Shown here: positions 23,931 to 36,082 of the stretch, piece after piece | Position numbering within the stretch: position 1 is the first letter of the stretch | How the letters are laid out: the number at the start of each line of letters is the position of its first letter | NCBI GenBank assembly: GCA_010015655.1 | Contig: ML976657.1 | Span: 1,427,654-1,491,653 of the forward strand | DNA: 64,000 nt | Reading direction: 5' to 3' | From: Bimuria novae-zelandiae CBS 107.79 | Taxonomy: Eukaryota > Ascomycota > Dothideomycetes > Pleosporales > Didymosphaeriaceae | Made by a program: the position numbers and the translations under genes | Notes under the pieces: generated by a model | Database searches by the model: none | What the model was told of the DNA's origin: nothing | Seen by the model: the letters and a program-made list of their open reading frames with translations, nothing else

Positions 23931-25727
23931 CGGGCGAGCCGGTAAGTTTTGCCAAGACTACACTAAACTTTATTTAATCCGTAATGCCTTAACGTAAGAA
24001 CGCGAAAAAGCTCTTAAATAAAATAAATATATAGCTTACTATCAAGGCTATAAAACGCGACGCGATACTATCTTAGTAGCGTACTATAAAAATTTATAAA
24101 GTGTCTTAAAGTACTATAAGTAATTAACTTATTAAGGTCTCTCTATAACGCGATTATACGCCTAATTTAATAAAGCTAATAATTACTAAAGAGCTAGTAA
24201 TTATCTAATATATATTAAAACTAGATAAGTAAGAATATTCGCCCTAGCTTACTAATATAAAGGATATAGCTAACTTTACACTTATAGAGCATAATTAACT
24301 ACTTGTTAGTAAAAACTAAGCTAGCACGTTTATTAAGCGTCGCCTAAAGCTTATAGTTAAGTTTACTTAAAAGTACGACTATAAAAGAGCCCTCTATAAG
24401 GATCCTAAGGTAATCTAGGGCTAGTTCCGCCTAGTGGAGAATACTAAAGCTAAGTATGACATCCTGGATAAAGACACATATAACTTTAATAAGTCTAGGT
24501 TTATAATAGACGTTATATTAATAGGTACTATTATTATACGCTGTAAGCATCGCAGGCGACTAAAGATAGTATAATAAGGTAACTAAAAGTAGACTAGTAC
24601 TATTAGGAGTATTAACGCGATAGGATAGACTATCCCGCCCTTTATTATTTTTAAGGTAAATACTACCTCTTTACCTAGTATAAGGAGCTAAGTATACCTA
24701 GTAACTAGGTTATTAATATCTCTAAGAATAGCTAGATAAATAATAAGCTTAGATTAAAGTAGCCAAAGCACTTTAATAAGTATATAAAGGAGCGCACTAT
24801 TAGTAGTTATTAACTACTTATTTTAAATAGCTATAAGAGTTATAACTTAGTTAATTTTTATTAATACTATAAGAAATATAAGATTATTACTTTATATATG
24901 TTTCCTCACTCGGTGAACCTATTATAGCTACTTAATATAAGTTATTTTATCCTTTTAAAGAAGGCCTATGGTTACTAAGCTAAGCTACTAATACGTAATA
25001 AAATTACTTATATTTTAAAACTTAAGTTCTCACTATGCTTTAAAGCATCCTTTAATGCGTTAATTATAATAAGTAATATATAAAACAGTTTTAGAGGCAC
25101 TAGCTTAGTTCCCTTTAATCTAGAAGCTATAATATTAAAGCTTAAAATACGCTTATATACTCTACTACTACCTGCTATAGATAAGAGTACCTAGTACTCT
25201 TAGACCCTAAGTAATATCCTAGAATTTAGATTATATTAAAGCTAATTTAAAACAGATCTAGAGACATAGTAATAGCTTACTAAAGGCGTGGAGATAATAG
25301 CGTATTTACTAGTATTAGTATATAACTAAGTTACTAAGCTTTAAGCAGCTAATAAGGCCGCTACACGCTGCAAATTATATAAAAGAAAGTAAATTTAAAG
25401 AGAGAAAACTCTTATAGTTAGTAAAGGAGTACGCTTAACTACTCTAAAAGAGTTTAACGCCTATAGTAATAAGAAGAGGACAAGTAAGAAGGCTTGCGTT
25501 AAAATAGGCACTTAGTCTTTAAGACGCTATAGCACGTGTGGCGATGCAGGATATAACGCACGAACGTGCAAGAATAATACGTAAGATACTTTAGAGTAAT
25601 TTAATATACTATAGCTTAGAGTATAACTTAGGTTTGTGTAGTAGTGTTGTAAAGTAGTTGTGGTATCCGTGAGTCTTGGCAAAAGTGACCGGCTCGCTCG
25701 GGTGACCGGCTCGTCCGTGAGGTACGT
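23931..25727 (+). mobile_element. Second pogo/Fot1-type DNA transposon (dead, 1.8 kb)
   Basis: Terminal inverted repeats start ACGTACCTCACGG at 23931 and end with the inverse complement at 25727, with TA on both sides. The inside shows the same transposase landmarks as the first copy (YNFNKSRF near 24480, LPRD-like and LLNISYF-like blocks to about 24970). The right TIR carries an extra internal 17-base duplication (gagccggtcacccgagc) absent from the left. The TIR sequence differs from copy 1, so it is a related subfamily. Frames are destroyed by stops. Confidence 0.85.
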
Positions 25728-26141
25728 TATTATAAATAGTAGAGCTTATAGCTAAAAGAAGTAAGCTAATAAGATAAATAAAGTTATTAAGACTAGAAAC
25801 TAAGAGCTATTAATATATAAGTAAGGAGACGTTATTCTACTTATTAATATACTTAGAGATATAAAATAGATAGTGCTTACCTATATTATATATATTTTAA
25901 AATTTCTTACTAACGTTATTAGCCTATGAAGCTATTCATTAATTAGTATTAATTTTAACTTAGGCTAACACTACTTATACTAGGAGAGCAAAAACAACGT
26001 TATTAATAAGCTTTACTATATTAGTAGCTACTAATTAATAGATACCAAAAGTTTAAAGAAAATAAATACTAGCTCTTTACTTATAGCCTTAGCACACGCC
26101 CGCAAGAAGTCTTTATATAAGCTAAAAAAGCTGCTATAGCT
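25728..26141. other. AT-rich degraded repeat sequence
   Basis: Very AT-rich, without open frames or named family. RIP-like. Confidence 0.6.
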
Positions 26142-26302
26142 TGTAAGGGGCTGGGTGCTCAAGGAACCAAAGGTGCCAAAAGAATACTTATGAATTCGAT
26201 AGAGAGTCCGAAGTTAAGCTTCGGGCGTCGAACTTATATATCTGGGGTTCGCATAACCGAGGGTCAAGGATCCGAGGCAACAACTGGGCGTAGCCCATTA
26301 CA
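26142..26302. mobile_element. Solo LTR (161 bases) with TAGCT target duplication
   Basis: A GC-balanced patch in AT-rich DNA. It starts TGTAAGGGGCT, ends GCCCATTACA (inverted termini), and is flanked by TAGCT at 26137-26141 and 26303-26307. Short inverted ends plus a 5-base duplication define an LTR left by recombination, or a very small LTR element. The lack of RIP damage suggests it is younger than its surroundings. Confidence 0.78.
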
Positions 26303-27600
26303 TAGCTTACTATAGAGGAATTATATATTATATAGGACTATACTAGTAAAAAGGCGATTAAGTACCTGCCTAAGAACGTTAATAGCCTATATATTTTAAA
26401 TAATTAAGTACTAAAGTAGAAGAGTTATAAAACATATATATAGTGAAGACTAATAAAGATTATTAGTTAAAGGCTATTTTAGAAACTCGTAACTTAACTA
26501 TTTAAGCATATTAGTATAGATTTTTATATATCTCCTAAACTAAGGTGAGCGCTACTATAATAGTAATTAGTATTTATTTTACGCTTTTAATTAGTACATA
26601 ATAGGCTTTGTAAATGGGTTGGGTCGCAAGAGCTACAGCTGGGTCTAACTAAGCAGAATACCAAAATTTTAAATTTTAAACTCTCTATACTCGGCCTTAA
26701 TAGCGAGATTTTGTAATAAAATAACGGTGCGTAGTACGGCCCCCTCGGCTTAACAATATTGTTTAGCTTAACGATATTAATAAATTTTCTATACAAATTA
26801 CTATAGTAATTACATTTAAACAATTGCATATATATAATTAAGTTACCTCTATAGTCCCTAGCCGCATTATAAAGCTATAGCTATTTTAATATTATATAAG
26901 TAGTAGTAGCCTACTTCTAGCAGGGGGGACTATTATAGTACTTCTAGTATTCGTAATACCTTAGCTACGCTATTACTAAAGTATTAGCGCTAGCCTGTGC
27001 ACTCGTGTATATTTTATTTATAGCTCTTATTTATATAGCCTTATCTGCCTATATTCCTACTCCTTAGCTATCCTCTTGTATTACACCTGAGTATGTACAC
27101 AGTAGCCTAGTTAATTAAGCTCTCTGAGTTCCTGATTTAGCGACCTGTAGCCTCTCGTGACAATAAGTTTAAAGCTTAAATAGTTATCTAAGAAGATCTA
27201 TAGCAAGAGTAGGGTAATACGTACGTAGTAACGCTGGCGGTAAATATCTTTTAATGTCGTATTACCCTAGTAATAGTATTTAATCTAGATTTATATTAAT
27301 ACGATATACTTAACGCCTTTTTAAATATAGAGCTGTGTTAAACAGTAGCCTAAGAAAAAGAGCCAAGATAAATACGTTAAAGATGTATCGGCGCAGGTCA
27401 CTCAAAGGATCGATGTTGGCGTATCTCCTAGCAGAGGCATGTGGGAGTGCGTGTATAAGAATGTAGCCTCGAATGAATTAAGTGCCTATAGGCCTGGTAC
27501 GAAAGGATATGGAAAAGGTACTAAACTACAAAGGCCCCAAGCTCCTCTAAATACACCTCTTCCCAGATGGCTAGCTAGCACATAACTGCCATAGGTTGAC
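26303..27600. other. AT-rich repeat grading into normal sequence
   Basis: 26303-27370 is AT-rich. It includes a single copy of the MITE end motif (GTAAATGGGTTGGGTCGCAAG at about 26613, matching 39804 onward). From about 27370 base composition becomes normal. No gene is recognised. Confidence 0.55.
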
Positions 27601-27602
27601 CG

Positions 27603-27693
27603 TCGGTCTGATGGATCCGAAATAGGTCCGAATCGGATCCGTAGTTCCCCATCGGTCTGATAGATCCGAAATTGGTCCGATACGGATGAGTGT
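27603..27693. repeat. Imperfect tandem duplication, period 49 bases
   Basis: Two copies of a segment starting tcggtctgat.gatccgaaa (27603 and 27652), located 3' of the Gcn5 gene. Probably a microduplication. Confidence 0.6.
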
Positions 27694-27794
27694 CGGTTTT
27701 CGGATGATCTCGAATCCTGTCTTGACTGGCCAAGGGTTCTCGTGTCGACGAGCGATTGTTCCTGTTACAAAAGAAAAGAATGCGTCAACAATAG

Positions 27795-29084
27795 TCATTT
27801 CTCAAGTAGTTCATACCACTCAGGAATTTCCTCGACAAGAGTCCACATGTACTTCTCTAGTTTGACCGCACATTTGGCGTATACCGTCGCTGCGTCATTA
27901 TATTTCCGGCAATTGTTAAATACCAACTTTAAATCATTAATAAGGTCTCTTGGTGTGTCGTAATCCCCTTTCTCCAGTCGTTCTTCCATTGTCGTCAGAT
28001 CCATTGGTGACGTAATAACGTTGTAATAATCAGGGACCTCGTCTTTATCGACTGGCTTAAGGAAGGGCCATGCTTGTTTATGGTTTTGAATTTGATACAA
28101 AAACATTCGAAAGACGTTGAAGTGAGGGCCGCGACGTGGCTCCCGTGCTAGTGTATCCATTGATGGAGACCAGCCAGTTGCCCGAATGGCTGGAATAGAG
28201 TTTGGATCAATTGGAGTGAGGTCGCCGTTGGCCCATTTCTGAGGCGGAGCGTGAATGACATGACTTTTACTCAAGCTGCGGATCTTCGCTTGTACAGTTT
28301 CCTTCTGCTTCAGAAGCATGCGACTTGCTTCTAGGTAACGTATTCGGGGAAGCATACTGCATTGCATGAGTGTTCCTCCCTCGTAATCCTTGATAAACCC
28401 CATCCATACAGACTTAGGGAGTGTAATCTCTTTGGTAAACCCTTGTTTTTGAAAGTACCCAGTGGCAAAGTTATCGGCGTAAGTTAGAAAATGCATCACC
28501 GGGGATGAAGCTCTAACATAATCCTTTAAATGCGCCATTAGATGAGCCCCGTATCCTTTGACCTGTTGATCCGATGAAACAGCGCAAAAAACAATTTCGG
28601 CGAATTTCCGGTCTCGGAACTCTCGAATTGTAATTCCTCCAACGACCTCCAAGGGCATTTTTACGAGCGCGAGAGACGTGTGGTTGCGGTCATAGACGAG
28701 CCGTGCGATGTAATCCTTAGGCATTTTCGGAAGTTGCTTTTGAAACAGGTTTTTGAGACCTGTGAGAATGATCGTACTCTGTCTGCTGCCATCGTTGTTA
28801 ACGACTCGAAATTGGATCTCGCCGTTTCGTTCTTCTATAACTGCAGGCTTTTTGATAGTCAGTATAGTTCTTGACATGCAAAGGTCTAGGCGTACCCTCT
28901 CAAAGATAGGAACTCGCCGATCTGTAGTTGGACGTTCAGCAATCGGTTCTGTCGTTCCGCCGTCCGAGCTTTTGATTTTTTTGGTATCGGGGGCGGTATT
29001 CACTTCTTCGGAAGCAGGACGCTTTGCGGCGGGGACATTCTGCCTGCGGCCGGCTGGCAATAGGTGCGAGTCTGCTTTATCCAT
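27795..29084 (-). CDS. GCN5: Gcn5-type histone acetyltransferase with bromodomain, intronless
   Basis: A 429-residue uninterrupted frame with the complete Gcn5/KAT2 layout, near the 439 residues of the yeast protein. A short variable N terminus with a KR/KK-rich nuclear signal is followed by the GNAT domain at about 90-250: [20 protein letters not shown] contains the catalytic Glu (residue 163) and the acetyl-CoA loop QxxGxG. A linker ([17 protein letters not shown]) leads to a bromodomain at about 320-425 ([22 protein letters not shown] with the acetyl-lysine-binding Asn). Gcn5 is the catalytic subunit of SAGA/ADA and acetylates histone H3. Here it sits alone between RIP-degraded transposons, with a LINE ending about 130 bases before its ATG, yet shows no stop or frame damage. 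It may be the only Gcn5 or a retro/duplicated copy; the lack of introns favours the latter (inference). Confidence 0.92.
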   Translation of the reverse strand: MDKADSHLLPAGRRQNVPAAKRPASEEVNTAPDTKKIKSSDGGTTEPIAERPTTDRRVPIFERVRLDLCMSRTILTIKKPAVIEERNGEIQFRVVNNDGSRQSTIILTGLKNLFQKQLPKMPKDYIARLVYDRNHTSLALVKMPLEVVGGITIREFRDRKFAEIVFCAVSSDQQVKGYGAHLMAHLKDYVRASSPVMHFLTYADNFATGYFQKQGFTKEITLPKSVWMGFIKDYEGGTLMQCSMLPRIRYLEASRMLLKQKETVQAKIRSLSKSHVIHAPPQKWANGDLTPIDPNSIPAIRATGWSPSMDTLAREPRRGPHFNVFRMFLYQIQNHKQAWPFLKPVDKDEVPDYYNVITSPMDLTTMEERLEKGDYDTPRDLINDLKLVFNNCRKYNDAATVYAKCAVKLEKYMWTLVEEIPEWYELLEK

Positions 29085-29217
29085 CTGCGTAGTCGGCTGG
29101 CGACCAACACTCTCGGTACGTTTTATTAAACTAATGCAGGCAAGGCTTGGTATTAATAGGATTAATACGGTCTATGAGCTCAGGAAGTTCGAAGATGGTG
29201 AGAGTAGTAAGTAGGCG
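29085..29217 (-). promoter_or_regulatory. Remaining proximal promoter of the Gcn5 gene, ending in LINE target site
   Basis: Only 133 bases separate the ATG from the LINE. They end in the left copy of the 13-base target duplication TAGTAAGTAGGCG (29205-29217). The original upstream continuation would be the sequence from 34795. Confidence 0.6.
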
Positions 29218-32200
29218 AGAGAGAGAGAGAGTTTCATTTCGCCCGGCACTAAGCCTAAAGGGCGCTAGTACAGTTTATTACCTAATCCTCGCCTTCTAAT
29301 ATCCCAAACTCGACAAGCCCCTACTGTTACCCTCTTCCTGCGCTACTATCCTTTACTATTAATGTCTTATTCCTATGCGTATTAGATTTGTTGCAAGTTA
29401 TCTTAGAGTCCTTTCTCTAAGTGTTTATTGTCCCTAACCCGGCGATTGAAGCAGAACTTGCTGCTATACAGGCTTTGTTGTTTTTTGTGCTTGTCGATGC
29501 TCTCTAGCCTATATCCATTTTTAACCTGCCTGTGCTGATAGCAAACTGAATCGTCGCCCGGACGGCCTCCATGTCCGGCGTCCACTTTACTCTGTTCGAC
29601 ATTGCTTTACCACCTAGTGCGAAGGAGAGATTACCCTACCTTTCGCCTGCCTGTTGTAGTATCTGTGTTCGTTGCGTATTCCATCTCGAACAGCGAAAGA
29701 GGAAGTGTTTGGTTGATTCTTTCGCTGAGCTATATCCACATTGGTCTGACTCCGCCGCTCCAATCTGATGCAGAAATCCATTTAGCCGTACTATCCTTGT
29801 CTGTAGCTGTGCTAGCACTCTAGCTTCTCGCTGGCTTAACTTATTGTACAGTCCTCGTGTATGCTTCCTGGGCAGTGCTGTATCTAACTTTCTTAAGTAT
29901 TCTCTAATTCCGCTTAGTAGCGGTCTGTATCTATCCCGTTTGGCTATTGCGGCATTTGCCACTGTTAATTTAGCTTTTTGTTACAGTGTGTTAGGTGTGC
30001 TACTATCTTTTGTAGCCTTCTTCGCTTCTGCTTTAGCCTTCTTGCCTAGGTCGAAGTCACACCTAGCTAGGATCTATACGAACTCTACTTCGTTCTTTCT
30101 TACCCTAAACATGCGCACCGTGTTATAGATCTATCTAATTATGCACTGTCCTGACTGCCTTCTTAGATGGCCAATGGCTAGTAGCGCGGCTTGATTACTG
30201 GCTAATACGGTGATTTTCCGTGCTAGCAACCCTGGCGGCAAGCTCTTTAACCCTTGTAGTATCGCTACTAGTTCCGCCGTGTATGGGTTTTGCTCGGTTC
30301 TTGGTCTGAGGGTCTTAGAGAAGGTGGTAGGTTTGTTCGCCTCCCCTCTAGTGGCTCCGCCTGTGTCTTCTATTGCTCCCCTATATCCCACCAGGCCGTT
30401 CCTTAATAAGGTGCTGGTGGCAATTCGAATGCCTTAGCTACGGTCTGCGGTCTTAGCTACTTCTATACTATTTACTTTAATGGTCGTGGCTATGCGTGCG
30501 TTCCACGGGCTTATAATATATAGTATAATAGTTTCGATCCTTTCCGCGTCTGCGTCTTAGAGCCGTTGCGCTATCTTTTGCAATAGTGAGTTAAATCTTT
30601 AGAACGTTTTAGCCTTGATCTTTGCGAGTGGGTTTAAGTCTGGTAGGGTGTGGATGTTGAACTAGAACTTAATTACTTTTAGGGTATGCCGTTTGTTTGC
30701 TGGTTGAATATACGCTTCCGCTTCTGCTATTGCTGTAGCTACTATCTTAAAGTAGCCTGTAATGGCTTGTGCTCCGATCTTCTGCGCTCTTTTAATGGAC
30801 GCTGTGGACTACTGTCCGCATGCGTGTATCTAAACGCTTAATGTATAGTCTATTACTGGCGCTATTGTCGCGTTAAAGAGCTGTCTTGCCGTGGGCGGGG
30901 AGATTATGTGCAGCCATTTTAATGCCATGGCTACTCGAAGTCCTCTTGTTGCTGCTTTGGCTATGTGTTGTTTGTAGCGGAGCTCTGCATCCATGATGAC
31001 CCCTAGGATCTTGGCCTCGGTGGTCGGTGTTACTGTTTGGCCCTTGATAGATATTGGGGCCGTGCTCGTTAGGGCTCTGTTCTAGGTGAAGTGGATTAAC
31101 ATGGTCTTTTCTCCTTTGAATGTAGCCCCGCTCCGACTCTCCCATTTCTCGGCCTCTTTGATAATGGTTTGGAGACTAGCGTAATTTGCCTCCGCTAATG
31201 GCCCTACTGTCTATGCGCTGTAGTTGTCTATGAACGCTATTGCGCCCCTATTAGCGTTAATCTTTCGCTGTACCAGGTCTGCATTAAAGAAGAGGAACAG
31301 GATTGGTGAGAGCGGTGATCCCTACGGGAGGCCCGCCTGCGGTAGCCATTGCGCTTCTGATGTGTAGCCGTTTACTGAGATTGTGGCCGTCCGTTCTGAG
31401 CAGAAGGCGTCAATCCACCGTACCAGTGTGGGTGGGACTCCCCTGGCATCTAGTCTTTGCACTAGCCTCTCTTTACATACGCCGTTGAATGCACCCTTAA
31501 CATCGAAGCTAATTAGGCTCACTACCTTTCTCGATCTCCATGCGTTGTATATGTGTTCTTGGAGTAATACTAGCGCTTGTTCTGTAGAGCGTCTCTTTCT
31601 ACCCCCGAAATGGTTCGTCGGGAGCAGTCCGTGTTGTTTGGCTAGGTGTGATATTCTCTCTGCTACTACCAATTCTAGTAATTTTCCTAGTGTTGAGAGT
31701 AGGGAGATTGGCCTCCATGCTTTCGCTGTTGTGTAGTCTCCTTTACCTGGTTTCTTGAGGGGTATGATTTTCGCGTTTCTCCACTGGCTGGGAAGTTTAC
31801 CCTTGTTAAGCGAGGTTTGGAAGAGAGTGAGCACCCTCTCTTTTACTACTGGCCATAGTTGCTTCTACACTATTGCTGGGAGTCCATCGTCGCCTGGTGC
31901 TTTCCACGGTTTAGTTGCTAGGACACATCGCTCTATCTCCTCCAGCGATAGTTGGGGTGTGAAGGTGATTCTTCCTCTTCTGCGGCTTCCGTTTTCCTCT
32001 TCGATTTCCGCGGGTAGTGGGGGGAAGAAGGCGGACAAAAGCTCCTTTACCTGTTCTAGCTTGCTCTCCGTTGTCGTGCGGTTGCTTCTGACTAGTTGGG
32101 GCACTTTGTCGAACATGGTGCTAGGGTCTGGGTTTAGGTACTTTACCGCTTTCTAGATGTTCACGTCGTTAGCCAGGAAGTCGTTCCAGTGTGCCTTCCT

Positions 32201-34781
32201 CTGTCGCCGTGCTGTATCGTGGAAGTCCTTTGCTACTTGTTTGGCATGTCGTTCCACATTAGGTGTGACCCCGCCGACTCGCCTCTGTGCTCTCGCTTTG
32301 TTTCTCTAGTATGTGTATGTCCTGCGAAGCTGTGTTAGGTCCTTCGTCCACTATCTTTTGGCGTACGGTGACGGCTTGGCTTTTAGGGTCAGCTTGTGGA
32401 TCGCTTCCAGAACCACGCCTAATAATCTATTGGTCTGCTATTGTGTGTCCCCTCTTGCTGGTATTAACTGGAGCGCTATTGTAATTCTGTCTTGGATTTC
32501 CTTCCATGGCGCGTTTTTAAATAGAAGTCTCCTCTCCGCGCTCCGGCCGGGGGTGTTAACGTTAAAATGTGTTTTAATTACTTTATAGTCTAAGCTATGT
32601 TCCGTGGCGTGCGGTTTGCATGTAATAGTGGTGGTGGCTAGTTTCTCTAATACTAGCATTAGGTCAATCGTGCTCTCCTCTTTATTGTTGCTCTATGTTT
32701 TTGTACCCTGGGGGAGTAGACTGCACAGGTTATATTCTTCTATTAGATCGATGATTAGATTGGCTTCTCCTTGTCTTATTAATACGTTGTCACCGCCCCA
32801 GAGCTAGTCGTGTTAGTTAAAGTCTCTTGCTAAGATAATATCTATTCTTGTGCGTATCCGATTGCGGGTCTCTTAGATTACGAGTCTAATGTTCTCTGCC
32901 GCTTCCCTTAGTGCTTGTGGTTTAACACCCTCGACGTATACTAATACTATCAACACTGCTTAGTCGTGTAGTCGTAGTACGGCTGCTGTCAGGTCCGCCA
33001 AGGATATCGGGATTTGTTTAGATTCGATGTCTTTTCGGACCCACATCATGCTCCGTATGGGCCATCTACCGTCCGCTTTGGTTGTGGGTGTGTATTTTAT
33101 CCAGTGGGGGTGTGCGATTAGGGTAGTGACTAGCGATTCTTCGTTGTTCTTCTATCCGTGCGGCTCTAATATAACGATTACGCTAAAGTCTCTAAGCTAT
33201 TTATTATTTATTACGCTGTGTTGCACTACGCTTTGTTTTCTAACGTTTAGTTAGTAGATTTGGAGCGTTCTATTTATGGCGGGCCGGGTAGAGTACTCAA
33301 CAGTTTCTGGAGAAGGATTCGTGTGGTCCGCCGCATAGTACGTATTTAGGGATCGTTGCCTAACACTTGCGATGGTGGTGTCCCTCTCCTGCACACTTAG
33401 TACAGATTTAGGGCTTAGCACAGGCGAAGGCTTTGTGTCCGATCTGTTAGCACTTGTAGCATTGTATTAGTCCATTTCAGGGCTTAAACAGTCTTGTGTA
33501 TGCTAATTCTCCCGCTATGTGGAAGTACTACTCTCGGAGTAATCGGGCCGCGTCGCTTCCTCTAGTAACATGTATTACTATCAACCCGTACGCTTTTCCA
33601 TTGTCCTTACGACTAAGCTAGTCTATCTTAGCTATCTGAACCCTGTTCTCGTCGCCTAGTGTTTGCATCGCTTCTAGTTGGAGGTCACCCTTCCTGTCGA
33701 GAATCGCTGTTCTGTTGGCATTGTCTACCTTCACCTAATATAGCTGGTCACGTAGTATCCGGGCCCCCCTTACTGCTGTTTTCTGGGCTGCTTCCTTTAC
33801 TTTTTAAAGTTCGATTTCGTCTCTGCACTTAATTCTAATCTAGTTAGTATTCTTAGGGTTCCTTGTCACTGCTGCGCATCGCTATGTCTCTGTTCCCTCT
33901 ATCTCCTAGATTTCCTTCTCGATTGCCTGTCTGACCGCGCCTAGTTAAGCTTTTAGCTTGTCCTCCTCTTCGACTCTCGATATGTCTATCGTGCAGTATG
34001 TAGTGTCCGTTATTACTAATAGTGTTGTGGCTCCGGAGATGGTTCGTAGGTTGCTTGGCTGGCTGCTTGGTGGTGTGCGTGCTATATTGGCATATAACAA
34101 CGATCCGCTGGGGACCATTTGCGTCTTGGATAGCTATGTCTCTAACTTGTCTGCTAGTGCCTTCGTTTCCGCCCTAAGTGCTTCCACCTGCGCTTTTATT
34201 TCCATCCTGATCGCGTCCATCTCTTCGGTGAACTTCTTTGTTAGGGTCTCAATCTAGTTAGCCTGTTCCTTTATTATCCTCTCTTGTGTTTGTCGCGCCT
34301 TTTCCCGTTCTAGGTCGGTTCTCTCTATCCACGCTGTTACTAGCTCCGTGAGCTGCGTGACTTCATCCCGCTCCTGCTGTTTCCCCTCATTTATCTCCTT
34401 CATGTGCTGAGCCAAATTCCCCATCTCCCGCATGATCTTATCTAGTCCTAGGGTCCTATTGTTTATCCGCTGTGCTGGAGGCTGGGGGGGTTCCAGCGTA
34501 CGCGTGTTTAATTGGCTCGCAGTCCTTCGTTATGCTGTTATTTTAAGGGCCTGCTACCTCTTGGCGATCTTCGGCGCTGGTCTTGTGGCTCGACCAGACT
34601 TTCGTGGAGCTGTTGGCGGGCTTCTTGGGCTGTTGGTAGGGGGTGAGCCCGATATCTCGGGAGGCTCGGCTGCGGTGCCGCCCCGTCGGGGGTGCCTCCG
34701 AAAGGTTTTAAGGGGGTTTAAACGAGTGTGTAGAAAACTTTCAAAGACTCAATTTTCTGCGGTCTTAAGAGTCGGCTCTCC
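29218..34781 (-). mobile_element. Non-LTR retrotransposon (LINE, Tad/Jockey-like), decayed
   Basis: 5.56-kb element read on the minus strand and delimited by the 13-base duplication TAGTAAGTAGGCG at 29205-29217 and 34782-34794. ORF1 (about 34440-33300) ends with zinc knuckles near 33440-33340 (CYKC, GHKAFAC, ICTKCAGEGHHHRKC). ORF2 has an endonuclease region (33200-32200), a reverse transcriptase (IIPLKKPGKG, WRPISLLSTLGKLLE, SFDVKGAFN; active-site motif FADD-like now FIDN near 31240), an RNase H-like part (TAELVAILQGLKSLP near 30290) and a C-terminal Cys/His segment near 29700. The 3' end is a CT microsatellite rather than poly(A). Many stops are CAA/CAG-to-TAA/TAG, but overall GC is near normal, so RIP was mild. 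Confidence 0.88.
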
Positions 34782-34794
34782 TAGTAAGTAGGCG

Positions 34795-35131
34795 GGACAT
34801 GTGCCCGCTAGCGTAGCCTTTTGCTGCGCCGGCTTAACTGCGGCCCAAATTGTGCACGTGATTACTGTGTCGACCGGGCGGGGAAATCTCGTACCCCACT
34901 AAGCCGCGCACGTGCACAAAATTCGATTGGGAATCTCTTTGATATTGCTAAGGAAAGCATTCATCTTAAACGTACCCCATAGTGATTGGATTACGAGGAA
35001 CTCGTTTTGAATAAGGAATAGCGCTAGTAGCGCACGTCCCCTACAACCTCGGCTGGCCATTCTCACGCTCAACACCACAACTTCGACGCGCCATTCCTCA
35101 CCCAAATCACTGCCGATTTTAATAAAAAGAC
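34795..35131. other. Interval between LINE and Tc1-like remnant
   Basis: Normal composition, no gene. It contains CACGTG-type palindromes (gtgcacgtg near 34853, gcacgtgcac near 34908). Before the LINE insertion this was contiguous with the Gcn5 promoter. Confidence 0.45.
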
Positions 35132-36082
35132 ATGCCAGCGACTCGCAGAAAGCCCCGCAAGACAGCGCCAGCAAAAACCCGCGTCCCGAAGACTACGCGT
35201 CGCGAATTGCCGCCCAAAACGAAAGCCTACGCCGTCGGCGCGATGTCAGCCGGAGTATCTCATTACAGCCTCGCCAAACAACTTCCTGTGACCCAGGGCG
35301 CTCTCAGCAAGTTGCTCACACGCACACGAGAGCGTTCAAAGGCGTCAAAACTCCCTCTTTGAGACCCGCATCTCTACGAAACAGAAGTCGGCCGAGGTGG
35401 CCAGGATATCGACTTTTCTCCAGAGCAAAAGGCAGCGATCAACGCCGTCGCTACCCAGAATAAAGAAGCCCGTGAAAAGCAGAGCTCGCAGGCTGTCGCT
35501 AGCGGCGATTTCGATCATCTACAGCTGCCCAGGCCTCTCAGCGTCAGCAGCTTCGAAAACCTCATGTATAAAGCTAGGTATGGCCGCAAAGCTCCGGGAC
35601 GCAAACCAATGCTCGACGACGTGCAGAAAAAGTGTCGCCTTAAGTAGGCGCTCGCCCACAACCCAGATCTTCATATGTACGGCGATGGGCTGGGCTTCAA
35701 CTTTCAGCGCGTTATTTTTACTAACATAACACCAGCACGGGTCGACGAGCTGCGCGGCAAGCTGCGCGAGGGGGCAAAGGACGACGAGATCTATCATCCT
35801 GACGTTAAACAGCCGAAGATTCGCAACAATTGCGCCCTCCAGTTCTACGGCACCGAGACGCCAGAGGCAAAAAAGCTAGCCAAACAAGCCCTCGATGAGG
35901 AGAATCAGCGCAACAAAGAGCAGAGGCAACAGCAAGTCCCCCGGGCCCGCGCTGCCCTCAGAGAGCTCGGCGATGCCGACGCGAACAGCAGAGCCTGGGC
36001 ATGGGCAAAACACCATGAAATAAAGCGCGGAGATCGCTCACGCCGCGGCATAGACGATTACCGAGAAACTAGCGTCTACTAG
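35132..36082 (+). pseudogene. Tc1/mariner-like transposase remnant
   Basis: An N-terminal helix-turn-helix part (SHYSLAKQLPVTQGALSKLLTR) is followed, after a stop and frame change, by LYETEVGRGGQDIDFSPEQK and SVSSFENLMYKARYGRKAPG. An in-frame TAG follows where relatives have Trp, then GFNFQRVIFTNITPARVDE, where the first catalytic Asp of the family (FTDETPAR) is Asn. The long charged insert typical of fungal Tc1-like transposases is present, up to RGDRSRRGIDDYRE, where the homology stops before the later catalytic acidic residues. So it is truncated, frame-broken and lacks catalysis. Composition is normal GC, unlike the AT-rich sequence that abuts it at 36083. Confidence 0.85.

Noticed and set aside
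26142..26302. tRNA-like gene in a GC patch
   Set aside because: No cloverleaf or T-loop consensus could be traced. Inverted termini and a 5-base duplication fit a solo LTR better.
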